DNA of 64,000 bases from Thermoplasmata archaeon (GTDB lineage: Archaea; Thermoplasmatota; DTKX01; JAHFTX01), in NCBI GenBank assembly GCA_023265395.1, contig JAHFTX010000008.1, positions 1-64,000 on the forward strand, read 5' to 3'. Below the pieces are notes generated by a model. It was given only the letters and a program-made list of their open reading frames with translations. It did not search any database and was not told the DNA's origin. The stretch's first letter is position 1. Each line of letters opens with the position of its first letter. Shown in pieces: positions 33,902 through 42,831 of the stretch. The translations under genes were made by a program, and so were the position numbers.

Positions 33902-34519
33902 ATGACCGCTCAATCGCCGGGGATCCACTTGGAGCGGCCAACGGACGACCGGGAGACCCAGATCGGTTTTGCCCGCAGCGAGGACCTCCTTGAGTGGTTG
34001 ACCAACATCGCTGAGGACCAGACCGAGAAGTTCGGCATCAAGAACCTGGTGAAGCCCCTCAACCATGACATCTTCAACTGGGGACAACGTCACAGCATCT
34101 GGTTCCTCGAGATGGGAATCATGTGTTGTGCCCTCGAGATGGGGGCGGCGATTGGTCCGCGCTATGACCTGCACCGCTTCGGGATCGTCCCGCGGGCCAG
34201 TCCGCGGCAATGCGATGTCATGATCGTCAACGGACCCATCTCGTACAAGCTGAAGGACGGCTTGTTGCGCCTCTATGAGCAGATGCCCGAACCCAAGTGG
34301 GTCATCTGCATGGGGGAATGCTCCATCAGTGGCGGTCCCTACCACAAGGCCTACTCGATCATCAAGGGTGCGCGGCAGTTCTTGCCCGTGGATGTCTTCA
34401 TCCCCGGCTGCCCGGTACGGCCCGAGGCGTTGATCCACGGCTTCATGGTCTTGCGGGAAAAGATTGAGAGCATGAAGGTCAGCCAGGGCAAGCAGACCGT
34501 CCTGGTGGAGAAGATCTGA
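33902..34519 (+). CDS. nuoB: Complex I subunit B (N2 cluster)
   Basis: About 205 residues. Carries the last iron-sulfur cluster (N2) before quinone. Its ligands are visible: C75-C76 in MCCALEM, C140 in MGECSISGG and C170 in PGCPVRPEAL. The N-terminal 50 residues are longer than usual. ATG 33902 lies 11 bases after nuoA; the frame is open further upstream within nuoA and is not used. Confidence 0.95.
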   Translation: MTAQSPGIHLERPTDDRETQIGFARSEDLLEWLTNIAEDQTEKFGIKNLVKPLNHDIFNWGQRHSIWFLEMGIMCCALEMGAAIGPRYDLHRFGIVPRASPRQCDVMIVNGPISYKLKDGLLRLYEQMPEPKWVICMGECSISGGPYHKAYSIIKGARQFLPVDVFIPGCPVRPEALIHGFMVLREKIESMKVSQGKQTVLVEKI

Positions 34520-34547
34520 GCATCATCGGGTGCTGGGGAGGGTTGCG

Positions 34548-35195
34548 ATGGCTGGCGGACGCAAGGTCGTTGCCAAGCGACGGGTCACCACCTCAGCGGC
34601 CTCGCCCGACCCTGGGCATCTCGGCGCACGCCACAGCTCCAAGAGCGGCGTGGCAGGGAGCGGGGGCGACAGCAGCCCTGAGGTCCTGCTCGAGGAACTC
34701 GAGGAGCTCCTCCCGAGCGTCATCCTGCGATCGGCCGTGCGCCTGCAGAAGCACGAGTTGCGCATCAAGGTCGGCCGGGACGACCTCGTCCGGGTCTGCA
34801 CGCTGCTGCGCGACAACTTGAGCCTCGAGCACTGCACCCTGATCACCCCGGTCGACTGGGTGACGCACTGGAGCTGCGTCTACCACCTGTTCAGCTACAG
34901 CCGCCGTCCCCTCAACCTCGAGATCATCGTCGACCTGCCGCGGGCCGAGCCCTGGGTCGACAGCATCACGCCCCTCTATGCCGGCGCCAACTGGCACGAG
35001 CGCGAGGCCTACGACCTGATGGGGATCGACTTCCGCGGCCACCCCGACCAGCGCCGGATCCTCAATCCTGACTGGTGGGAGGGCCACCCGTTGCGCAAGG
35101 ATTACACTTGGGACATGGAGCCCCACAAGATCGGAGGATTCGTCCCCCTGTTCGAGATCAAGGGCGGCGAGAGCGGCGGCAACACGAACCTGTAG
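34548..35195 (+). CDS. nuoC: Complex I subunit C (30 kDa)
   Basis: About 215 residues. The family signature WHEREAYDLMGIDFRGHP is followed by RRILNPDWWEGHPLRKDY. The first 50 residues are low-complexity and basic, then acidic, not part of the core. ATG 34548 follows GGGGAGGG; TTG 34530 is less likely. Peripheral-arm subunit that packs on NuoD. Confidence 0.93.
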   Translation: MAGGRKVVAKRRVTTSAASPDPGHLGARHSSKSGVAGSGGDSSPEVLLEELEELLPSVILRSAVRLQKHELRIKVGRDDLVRVCTLLRDNLSLEHCTLITPVDWVTHWSCVYHLFSYSRRPLNLEIIVDLPRAEPWVDSITPLYAGANWHEREAYDLMGIDFRGHPDQRRILNPDWWEGHPLRKDYTWDMEPHKIGGFVPLFEIKGGESGGNTNL

Positions 35196-35210
35196 GTCGG
35201 GAGGGCGCAC

Positions 35211-36314
35211 ATGGCACAGATGTGGGTAAGCATGGGTCCGCAACACCCGATGACCCACGGCCTGTGGCGCCTGCGGGTCAGGGTCGATGGCGAGATCATC
35301 ACCGAGGCCGACCCGGACATGGGCTGGCTTCACCGCTCGGTCGAGAAGCTCACCGAGCTCTACGAGTACCCTTTCAATACCATCTTCACCGACCGGCTCT
35401 GCTACGCCTCACCGCTGACCTGGTCGCATTGTTACGTCGCGGCGGTCGAGGACCTGATGGGTGTCGAGGTCCCCGAGCGGGCTCGGTACATGCGTGTCAT
35501 CGTCCTCGAGCTGCAGCGGATCCTGTCCCACTTGATGTGGTTTGCCGCCTATGGCCCGGACCTGGGTTTGTTCGCCGCAGCGGTCTACGGGTTCCGCGAA
35601 CGCGAGGACTTCATGGACCGCATCCAGGAGCTGACCGGTCAGCGGCTCAACTACAATTACCTCCGGATCGGTGGTCTCAAGCATGACTTCCCGCCAGGAT
35701 GGACCGATCGGCTGTTGGAGACCTGCGACCGCTTCCTTCCGCATCTGGAGGAGTACAAGGGCATGTGCGAGAACAACTCGATCTTCCGCATGCGCACGCA
35801 GGGTGTCGGAATCCTGCCTGCCAAGGATGCGATGAACCTGGGGGTGACAGGCCCCAACTTGCGGGCCAGCGGCGTCGACTACGACGCGCGCGTGGACAAT
35901 CCCTACGAGGCCTACGGGGAACTCGATTTCCCCAAAGTCGTCGCTACCGAGGGGGATTGCTATGCTCGCTTCGTCGTCCGGCTCTACGAGCTGGAGCAGT
36001 CGGTGGGGATTCTCCGCCAAGCGATCAAGCAGATGCCCGACAAGGGCAAGTACCGGGCCCGAGCCCCGCGCAACGGGCCCAAGTGCGACCGTGTCTTCGA
36101 CGGCACTGGTGTCGCCCGCGTGGAAGACAGTCGCGGTGAAGCGATGTTCTACGTCATCGGTCAGGGTAACGAGTACCCCTACCGGGTGAAGATACGCTCC
36201 CCTGCCTATACGACCATCGGCGCAAGCCCGGTCATGCTCGTGGGCAGTCGTGTCGCCGACATTCCCGTGATCCTCGGCTCCATCGACATGTGCATCGGCG
36301 AGACTGATAAGTAG
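35211..36314 (+). CDS. nuoD: Complex I subunit D (49 kDa)
   Basis: About 367 residues. Begins with the quinone-cavity segment GPQHPMTHGLWRLRV; HRSVEKLTE, YRVKIRSPAY and DIPVILGSIDMCIGETDK at the C-terminus are typical. Derived from the large subunit of NiFe hydrogenases but without the nickel Cys pairs. Follows nuoC by 15 bases with GGGAGG before the ATG. Confidence 0.95.
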   Translation: MAQMWVSMGPQHPMTHGLWRLRVRVDGEIITEADPDMGWLHRSVEKLTELYEYPFNTIFTDRLCYASPLTWSHCYVAAVEDLMGVEVPERARYMRVIVLELQRILSHLMWFAAYGPDLGLFAAAVYGFREREDFMDRIQELTGQRLNYNYLRIGGLKHDFPPGWTDRLLETCDRFLPHLEEYKGMCENNSIFRMRTQGVGILPAKDAMNLGVTGPNLRASGVDYDARVDNPYEAYGELDFPKVVATEGDCYARFVVRLYELEQSVGILRQAIKQMPDKGKYRARAPRNGPKCDRVFDGTGVARVEDSRGEAMFYVIGQGNEYPYRVKIRSPAYTTIGASPVMLVGSRVADIPVILGSIDMCIGETDK

Positions 36315-36341
36315 GGACGTCGGCGCTGGGAGGGGTGGGAC

Positions 36342-37775
36342 GTGGGGCTGTCGTTGCATGAGGTCCTACTGGTCTACCTGCTGACGCCCATCGCGGGATT
36401 CCTCGATGGCCTCCTAGAGCGGATCACCGGATTCCTGGTGCCGCCCTTGGTCGGAGCCATCGAGTTCGGCGCGGAGCAGACAGGATTCCGAGTCCTCGGC
36501 TACCTCGCCCAAGGGATCTCCTACCTCAACTGGACCCGCTTCCCCTTGCGCCTGAGCACACCCTTCATGCTCAGCTTCCTGACGGCAGCGGTCGCCGCGG
36601 TGCTCCTGTTCGCTTTCATGATGGTCAACGTCCTGGTGCTCACCTGGCTGGAGCGCAAGATGTTCTCACGCATGTGGGACATGCGCGGTCCGATGGCCGC
36701 GTCGCTCAACAACATGCAGGCTCTCTGGTGGGTATTCGTCGTGGCGGGTCTCGCCGCTCTTGCGGTGTGGGTGTGGGTCGCCTGGTTCGTCTACCCTGGC
36801 GAGGTTGCCGACAGCGTCAAGATTGCCGGTGTGGCGCTGGGTGGTTTCGTCGCGTTCGGGTCGCTCCTGTGGACTCGAGGTCACCTCGAGGGTGCCGGCT
36901 TCATGCAACAACTGGCCGATGGCAACAAGTTCTTCCTCAAGGAACTGATCATCCCGCGGGCTGCCGACCTGACGATCTACAACCTCGCCCCGATACTGTT
37001 CGTGAGCAGTTCCATCGTCCTGATCGCGGCCATCCCGTTCTCTGACGGGTTCTTTGCGGTGGATACCTCCATGGGGCTCATCTTCACGATGGGCGTCTTC
37101 GCGGTCGCCCCTCTCGCCGTCCTCGGGGGCGGGTGGGCGCAGAACAACAAGTACACCCTGATCGGCGGGATGCGCTCGGCTGCGATGATGATGAGCTATG
37201 AGATTCCTCTTCTGTTGTCGCTGGTGCCGGTGTTCATTTTCGCCGGGACTTTCAACCCTCTGGAGATCGTCCAACGCCAGGTCGATGCTGGCGTCTGGTT
37301 CGGCACTGGGACCTTCTTCCTGGCACCGTTGGTGTTCATGATCTGCCTCGTCGCTGAGGTCGAGCGCATCCCCTTCGACCTGCCCGAGGCCAATTCGGAG
37401 CTCGTCGAAGGCTGGGTGACCGAGTACACCGGCATGCGCTTCCTCTTCCTGCTGATGGCGGAGTACATCCGTAGCTTCGTCGGCGCGGCGATCTTGGTGC
37501 TGGTGTTCTTCGGCGGCTGGACCGGCCCCATCTACGCGGCCCTCGCGCCGACGCTGGTGGGAATTCTCGGCTTCGACCTAGCGGTGCTCTTCATGCTCGC
37601 GAAGATCTACCTCGTGTTCATCCTCTTCATCTGGATCCGCGCCTCACTGCCCCGGGTGCGCACCGACCAGATCCTGCAGATTGGCTGGCATCGCTTGTTA
37701 CCGTTGGCGCTGATAGCAATCGTTATCGCCATGTTCATGCAATTCCTCGACTGGACATCCTGGAGCCTGTTCTGA
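36342..37775 (+). CDS. nuoH: Complex I subunit H, enlarged
   Basis: Membrane subunit contacting the quinone site, here about 477 residues against a usual 320-350. Core motifs: WLERKMFSRM (103-112), MRGP (114-117), LADGNKFFLKELIIP (191 onward), VAEVERIPFDLPEANSELVEG and IWIRASLPRVRTDQ. Two additions are visible: an N-terminal extension of about 70 residues, and an insert of about 60 residues with two hydrophobic spans (about 128-150 and 160-177) between the MRGP and LADG motifs, which are normally about ten residues apart. GTG 36342 is the start, after GGGAGGGG. Confidence 0.92.
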   Translation: MGLSLHEVLLVYLLTPIAGFLDGLLERITGFLVPPLVGAIEFGAEQTGFRVLGYLAQGISYLNWTRFPLRLSTPFMLSFLTAAVAAVLLFAFMMVNVLVLTWLERKMFSRMWDMRGPMAASLNNMQALWWVFVVAGLAALAVWVWVAWFVYPGEVADSVKIAGVALGGFVAFGSLLWTRGHLEGAGFMQQLADGNKFFLKELIIPRAADLTIYNLAPILFVSSSIVLIAAIPFSDGFFAVDTSMGLIFTMGVFAVAPLAVLGGGWAQNNKYTLIGGMRSAAMMMSYEIPLLLSLVPVFIFAGTFNPLEIVQRQVDAGVWFGTGTFFLAPLVFMICLVAEVERIPFDLPEANSELVEGWVTEYTGMRFLFLLMAEYIRSFVGAAILVLVFFGGWTGPIYAALAPTLVGILGFDLAVLFMLAKIYLVFILFIWIRASLPRVRTDQILQIGWHRLLPLALIAIVIAMFMQFLDWTSWSLF

Positions 37776-38683
37776 TGGCCGGTGCGTTGGTGATCCCCCC
37801 TCGTCCCGAGGGGACGGGAATCGACGGGGGTTTGCTCGAGTTGTTCATCAAGCCGATGGGGGTGACCGCCAAGACGATGTGGCGGACCTGGAAGTTCGGC
37901 GCTGCGCGGCCGCGCACCAACCTCTACCCGATCGAGAAGCCCGACATGCCCGAGTACTACCGGGGCTTCCATGAGATCGACTGGGAACTCTGCATCGGCT
38001 GTTCCGTCTGTGCACGGGTCTGCCCCAACGACTGCATCCAGATGGAGAAGGTCGATCTGACCGCTTCAGACGAGATCGACAAGCTCTACTCGCGGTCGTT
38101 TATGGACTCTAAGAAGGGCGTCGCCAAACGTCCCGGTGTGGACATGGGCCACTGCCTGCTCTGCGGGTTCTGCGAGGAGTACTGCCCCACAGACGCCTGG
38201 CGGATGGTCAACAAGTTCGAGCTCGCCGATACCGAACGCGACCGACTCTACTACAGCGCCGCCGCCTTGCGCAAGGACGAGCCCCGAGCGCCGCCGCGCC
38301 TGCTCAACAAGGCCATGGAGAATCCGCAGTTGGACTGGGCCAACTGCACAGGTTGCCAAGCCTGTGTCCGCCACTGTCCGACGCGGTGCATCTACACGGT
38401 CGAAGCCGGCGCCAACGAGAAAGGGCGGAAGATCCGCAAGGTCGTCTTCGACTACGCCATCTGCATCGGTTGCCGCACCTGCGTCGAAGCCTGCAAGTTC
38501 GACGCGCTGGAGATGAACAATCAGGAGGCCGTCACCAATCCCGTGGAGGCCGAGCCCTGGGTGCGGGCCTTCAACATCGAGGAGGGGACGTTGCGGTTGC
38601 AGCCCAACATGCCCAAGTTCCAGAAGGTCAACCCCGTCGGAGCTCCGCAGGAGCAGCCCCTCTCGGGACCCCTCGAACCCTGA
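37775..38683 (+). CDS. nuoI: Complex I subunit I fused to a second two-cluster ferredoxin domain
   Basis: About 302 residues. The NuoI part has two 4Fe-4S motifs: C73/C76/C79/C83 and C127/C130/C133/C137, each followed by Pro. A C-terminal part adds two more: C191/C194/C197/C201 with Pro, and C230/C233/C236/C240 followed by Lys. Usual NuoI has only two clusters and about 150-200 residues. Since nuoE, F and G are absent, the added ferredoxin module could take electrons from a soluble donor and pass them to NuoI and NuoB; this is inference. The ATG overlaps the nuoH stop. No nuoJ-N follows. Confidence 0.9.
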   Translation: MAGALVIPPRPEGTGIDGGLLELFIKPMGVTAKTMWRTWKFGAARPRTNLYPIEKPDMPEYYRGFHEIDWELCIGCSVCARVCPNDCIQMEKVDLTASDEIDKLYSRSFMDSKKGVAKRPGVDMGHCLLCGFCEEYCPTDAWRMVNKFELADTERDRLYYSAAALRKDEPRAPPRLLNKAMENPQLDWANCTGCQACVRHCPTRCIYTVEAGANEKGRKIRKVVFDYAICIGCRTCVEACKFDALEMNNQEAVTNPVEAEPWVRAFNIEEGTLRLQPNMPKFQKVNPVGAPQEQPLSGPLEP

Positions 38684-38703
38684 GCGTCGGTGCCGTGTCC
38701 GCC

Positions 38704-39210
38704 TCATTCGTGGAGGAAGAGGTCCCCGTTGCCGATGAACCCGGGAAGCGGTTGAGCGACCTGGAGGGTGTAGACGAACTTCCCCTCTGGGGGGACCTGC
38801 TCGATGGCTGTGATCTCCACCCCGCGCAGATGGGCCACCGATCGCTCCGTCGAGACGATCGGATGGGGGGGGAACGAGGCCAGCTGATCCCCGGGGTGCA
38901 CCTTCTCAGCGCGCTGGGTGGTCATCTTCCCGGCCGCCAGCAGGTAGACCCGTTGGGAGGGTCGGACCATGAGTGGGGGGTGGTCGGCGACCGCCAACCG
39001 CAGCATCACATCTGGGGCAGGATCCTTGGTGGTCTCGGTCACGGGATTGGTTATTGGTCGGTGGCGCGGGCTGAGGCCCAAGGCCACCTGAAGCGAGTGC
39101 GGCGGTGTCGTGCCGGGGCCCGCAGGGAGGAACGAATCGACGAGGTCCCCGAGGCCGACCTCGTGCAGCCTTCCATGGCGCAGCAGGGTGATCGACGTGC
39201 GTCGGTCCAC
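38704..39210 (-). CDS. Orphan Hint-fold (intein-like) protein
   Basis: About 168 residues with no extein-like flank. The order of segments matches an intein/Hint domain: SITLLRHGRLHEVGLGDLVD near the start, a block-B-like segment LAVADHPPLMV with its His, EKVHPGDQLASFPP, then VYTLQVAQPLPGFIGNG and a terminal LFLHE like the FxxNGxLVHN end of inteins. The N-terminal Cys/Ser is missing and the final Asn is Glu, so splicing is unlikely. The GTG at 39210 lies 29 bases after a TATA element, which supports a real leaderless gene. Role unknown. Tail-to-tail with nuoI. Confidence 0.65.
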   Translation of the reverse strand: MDRRTSITLLRHGRLHEVGLGDLVDSFLPAGPGTTPPHSLQVALGLSPRHRPITNPVTETTKDPAPDVMLRLAVADHPPLMVRPSQRVYLLAAGKMTTQRAEKVHPGDQLASFPPHPIVSTERSVAHLRGVEITAIEQVPPEGKFVYTLQVAQPLPGFIGNGDLFLHE

Positions 39211-39232
39211 CGGCGACGAAGGGAAGGGCCCC

Positions 39233-39239
39233 TTATTAC
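39233..39239 (-). promoter_or_regulatory. TATA box of the Hint-fold gene
   Basis: Minus-strand GTAATAA, 29 bases before GTG 39210; leaderless spacing. Confidence 0.45.
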
Positions 39240-39335
39240 GCTTCGCGCAGAGGTCGCAGGGGCTGGTCAGGAGAGGGCTTGGCGGCCATGCGTGGCCTCC
39301 CTATGCGTCGCGGCTCCGCCAATACCCCGAAAGCG

Positions 39336-39342
39336 TTATATC
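39336..39342 (+). promoter_or_regulatory. TATA box upstream of the FG-GAP surface protein
   Basis: TTATATC in GCGTTATATCGCG. Predicted transcription start near 39366, leaving a leader of about 50 bases to ATG 39414. Confidence 0.5.
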
Positions 39343-39413
39343 GCGTCCCTCCCGGTCAGCGCATCCTAGCGCTGTGTGCTCGCAAGGCCGCAGCTCTGCT
39401 CCCGAGGGCCTTC

Positions 39414-42400
39414 ATGAATCGACGTACCCGCGTTGGTCGGATGGCCGCCACTACAGGTCGTCGACCTGCACGCAACGCCCGTAGGGGCGGTCGGACCGCC
39501 GCCCGGTTGCTGGTGGCGCTGCTGGTGCTAATGGTGCTGCCGATTCTCGACATGCCCGCAGGCGCCCAGTCGACGAGCACGGGATCGACGACCAAGCTCG
39601 CCGACGGCACGACCACGGCCTTCCTCAACTTTACCCAAGCCGGCACACTCTCGTTCGATGTGCGGATCAACAAGGCCTGGACGATCAACGAGGCGGTGTT
39701 CCAGATTCGCGGGGGAGAACAGGTGATCGACCCTGGCACAGAGTTCGAGACCCATGCCTGGCCGGCGAACCTGCGGCTCGACGTCGGTGGTGATTCGACG
39801 ATCGAGTTCCAATTCCCCGGTGAGTGGGGACGGATGGCGAACTTCGGCCTGGAGGCCAACGAGCCCAGCCCCGACTTGCGATTCATCGCCAAGGAGACTC
39901 AAGAGGTCCCCCTGCACGTCCCCGTGGCGGACGTCGAGACCTCCCGTTTCGTCGCCAACTCGACCTCCGAGGACCAATTCGAGTACAAGGCCGTCATCCC
40001 GACCTCTCCCGAGAGGGTCGTCTGGCGCAAGAGCTCGATTGGATTCACCTTGGCCCAGACGGTCAACATCCCCGACGATGCCAACGATCTGGCGGTCACC
40101 AACATCGACCTCAACAATGCCCCCGATGTGATAGTCGCCAGCGACAAGAGCGGCGTCGTCACTCTTGCCAACAGGCCTCCCAACGGGCTGCAGCCGGGCG
40201 TGACCTGGACCGGGGTCGGTCAAGGCGAACGCCTGCTGGCGATGGGCGTTGGCGATTATGACGGGACAACGTCCCAGGATGTCGTCGTCGGGACGGACAA
40301 GGGCAAGGTCTACGTCTTCAACAACCAAGGGCAAGGAATCCTGGGGGTCCCGGAGGCCATCACCCTGGGCGACCAGGCGGTGGATGCCGTCCTGGTGACC
40401 GACCTCGACGGGGATGGCGATGGCGACATCATCGCTGGATACGAGGGGCTCTCGATCTTCCTCATAAAGTACGACCTCAACCAGAACACCTGGGAGGAGC
40501 CGTTGCGGATCCCCAGCGGCTTGGGAGGCTTCACCGACCTGGTCGCTGCCGACCTCGACCAGGATGGCCTGACCGATGTCGTTGGCGCCAACCAGGACGG
40601 CGCCATCTACGTCTTCCTCAACAGCGGCGGGAACACCCTCGTCCCGCAGCCGAAGGTCAGTGCTGCGACCAAGTCGATGCGAAAGGTCGTCGCCGCTGAC
40701 TTGACCGGCGATGGGATTGCCGATGTGGGCGGGGTGAGCGAGGACGGGCGGTTCTACCTATTCTCGGGTCTGGGCGGCGGCGTGCTCGATTCAGGTGATG
40801 CGTACCTGGTGAGCCAAGCTCCCCTGCGCGACCTTGCGCTTGCCGACCTCAACAAGGATGGCAAGGAAGACCTGCTGCTCCTCTCACAGGATCGTTTCCT
40901 CTATGTCCTGGTAAACCGGGGCTTCGGTATCTTCGGCGGCCTCGAGGCAGGGGTCTCGACGGCCTCGCGCTTGCTCGAGGCGGGAGCCTCAGCGCTGAGC
41001 ATCACCACCGGGGACGTCGACCACGACAGCGATGTGGACCTCCTCTTGGGCACGACCAAAGACGTTCAGGTGTGGACCAACAACCTGGGGCCCTTCGAGG
41101 TCACCAGCGCGGACTTCGCCCCTGCGCTCGACACCTATCTGGAGCAACTCGGCGCCGAGGAGCAGATCAAGGACCCCTGGGGGACCCCGTTCGTCAATGT
41201 CCCGCTGCAGTTGACATCGGAGTTCGACAGCGATATCTCGCTGCTCGGCCTCAACATCACCTACAACTACACCGCGCCGGTAGACTTGCGGGCCGCTTTG
41301 GGTGTCTACAAGGACAGCCACAAGAGTGACGCCGATACTGCGGGGGACATCATCGTCCCCGTCACCCTCACCTCCGATGGCCCAGGGCAGGTGTTCCTCG
41401 AGGGGCTGCACATCGCCTATTCCGAGAATTTCGCCGTCACCGTCATCTCGCCCTCGACCCGCCAGAACCACCTCACCAATCAATCGTTGGTCTTCGAGGG
41501 CCGCTCGACCATCGACCGCGAGCCCGACTTCGCCAACCCCGACGTCAACTACACCTGGCGGGTCGAAGGTCGCGCCTTCGGATGGGGGCGCCGCGTGGTG
41601 GTCGCCGACATCGAGGAGGAGCTAGGTGCCCTCGAGGCCGACGTCCAGACCTTCACGGTCCGCCTCACCGCCAAGGTGCTGGCGGGGTCCTACAAGGGGG
41701 CGACGGATAGTTCGGAGTTCGCCGTCACCGTCGAACGGCCATCGTTGCCCGTGGTTCGTGTCAAGCTCTCTGTCTCGGAGACCTCGGTGGTCGAGGGAAC
41801 GAAGGTCCGGATCATCATGCAGATCGAGAATACCGGCAAGATCAATGCCACGGGGCTGACCATCCAACTCCGAGACGACACGGTCGGCCGCTCTATCCAG
41901 GCCTACGTCATCCCCCGTCTGATCCACGGCGAGATTCCGCAGCAGTACACCCTCGATCAGACGCTGGGGGTGGGCAAACATACCATCGTGGCGGTGATCA
42001 AGTCCGTCAGCCCCGTGGAGACCGAGGTGATCTCCAACGACGCTCGGCAGGTCACCGTCACCGCCAAGCCCATCGACTGGGACTTCATCTTGACCCTGGC
42101 AGTGTTCTTCGCGCTGATCGCCTATGTCGCCTTGCTGGGCCTGCGGATCAAGAAACGCCGGGATGACCTGGCGATGCGTCAGGACCGCAAGGAGGAGATG
42201 AAGGCCATGCACCTGAAGATCCAGGCCGAGATGGCTCAGTTCATCGCCACGACCGGGGGCATCGGGACCGCAGCTCAACAGGCCCAGCTCTCGGAGGTCC
42301 GCAAGGCCCGCGAGCAGGCAGAGTTCGAACGCCAGAACCTGATCAACGACATCCGCGCACAAGTGCGCCTCGCTGAAGAGACCTTGCGACAGGTGCGAGA

Positions 42401-42746
42401 GATGGGCATCGACGTCGATGACGCCGACGACCTGCTGGCCTCCGCCAAGGAGGCCTTGGCCAGAGAGAACTTCGACCAGGCGCTCGCCGATGCGGAGACG
42501 GCCGAGGACATCGCCACCGAGCAGAAGGAGCGTTACGAGGCAGCCTTCACGGTCATGGCCCAGCAGGCCGAGACCGAGGACGCCACCGAGCGCCGTCGCA
42601 AGCGCCTCGATCGCCGCCGCGATCTGCGCAAGAGGCAGGAATCGTACCAGAAAGCCGTCGACGGTGCCGAAGGGAGCGGGCAACCGCCCGGAGATACGCC
42701 CGAAGGGGCGGATGGCGCGAGCGCAGGACCCTCCCCCAAGCCGTAG
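39414..42746 (+). CDS. FG-GAP beta-propeller surface protein with coiled-coil cytoplasmic tail
   Basis: About 1,110 residues. Signal peptide after a basic N-terminus (LLVALLVLMVLPIL). Residues about 215-560 hold seven FG-GAP/VCBS-type repeats with calcium-loop signatures (DLDGDGDGDIIAG, DLDQDGLTDVVG, DLNKDGKEDLLLL), enough for one propeller. Ig-like and CARDB domains follow, then one membrane span at about 890-912 (FILTLAVFFALIAYVALL) and about 195 cytoplasmic residues, mostly charged helix typical of coiled coil. ATG 39414 has GAGGG upstream. The plan resembles an integrin-like receptor or adhesin with internal signalling or assembly contacts. Confidence 0.85.
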   Translation: MNRRTRVGRMAATTGRRPARNARRGGRTAARLLVALLVLMVLPILDMPAGAQSTSTGSTTKLADGTTTAFLNFTQAGTLSFDVRINKAWTINEAVFQIRGGEQVIDPGTEFETHAWPANLRLDVGGDSTIEFQFPGEWGRMANFGLEANEPSPDLRFIAKETQEVPLHVPVADVETSRFVANSTSEDQFEYKAVIPTSPERVVWRKSSIGFTLAQTVNIPDDANDLAVTNIDLNNAPDVIVASDKSGVVTLANRPPNGLQPGVTWTGVGQGERLLAMGVGDYDGTTSQDVVVGTDKGKVYVFNNQGQGILGVPEAITLGDQAVDAVLVTDLDGDGDGDIIAGYEGLSIFLIKYDLNQNTWEEPLRIPSGLGGFTDLVAADLDQDGLTDVVGANQDGAIYVFLNSGGNTLVPQPKVSAATKSMRKVVAADLTGDGIADVGGVSEDGRFYLFSGLGGGVLDSGDAYLVSQAPLRDLALADLNKDGKEDLLLLSQDRFLYVLVNRGFGIFGGLEAGVSTASRLLEAGASALSITTGDVDHDSDVDLLLGTTKDVQVWTNNLGPFEVTSADFAPALDTYLEQLGAEEQIKDPWGTPFVNVPLQLTSEFDSDISLLGLNITYNYTAPVDLRAALGVYKDSHKSDADTAGDIIVPVTLTSDGPGQVFLEGLHIAYSENFAVTVISPSTRQNHLTNQSLVFEGRSTIDREPDFANPDVNYTWRVEGRAFGWGRRVVVADIEEELGALEADVQTFTVRLTAKVLAGSYKGATDSSEFAVTVERPSLPVVRVKLSVSETSVVEGTKVRIIMQIENTGKINATGLTIQLRDDTVGRSIQAYVIPRLIHGEIPQQYTLDQTLGVGKHTIVAVIKSVSPVETEVISNDARQVTVTAKPIDWDFILTLAVFFALIAYVALLGLRIKKRRDDLAMRQDRKEEMKAMHLKIQAEMAQFIATTGGIGTAAQQAQLSEVRKAREQAEFERQNLINDIRAQVRLAEETLRQVREMGIDVDDADDLLASAKEALARENFDQALADAETAEDIATEQKERYEAAFTVMAQQAETEDATERRRKRLDRRRDLRKRQESYQKAVDGAEGSGQPPGDTPEGADGASAGPSPKP

Positions 42747-42788
42747 GGAGCGCCCGGCGACGCGCTAGTCAGCCACGGCCCAGAAAGG

Positions 42789-42794
42789 TTATAG
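42789..42794 (+). promoter_or_regulatory. Possible TATA box before the PKD/zinc-ribbon protein
   Basis: TTATAG within AAAGGTTATAGGG, 43 bases before ATG 42832; weak match. Confidence 0.3.
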
Positions 42795-42831
42795 GGCGCC
42801 CAGCGGCATCGAAAGGAGGCTGGGTGCTCTG

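Noticed and set aside
38704..39210. Active intein in the nuo region
   Set aside because: There is no Cys1/Ser1, no terminal Asn and no split host gene, so active splicing was rejected in favour of an orphan Hint-like protein.
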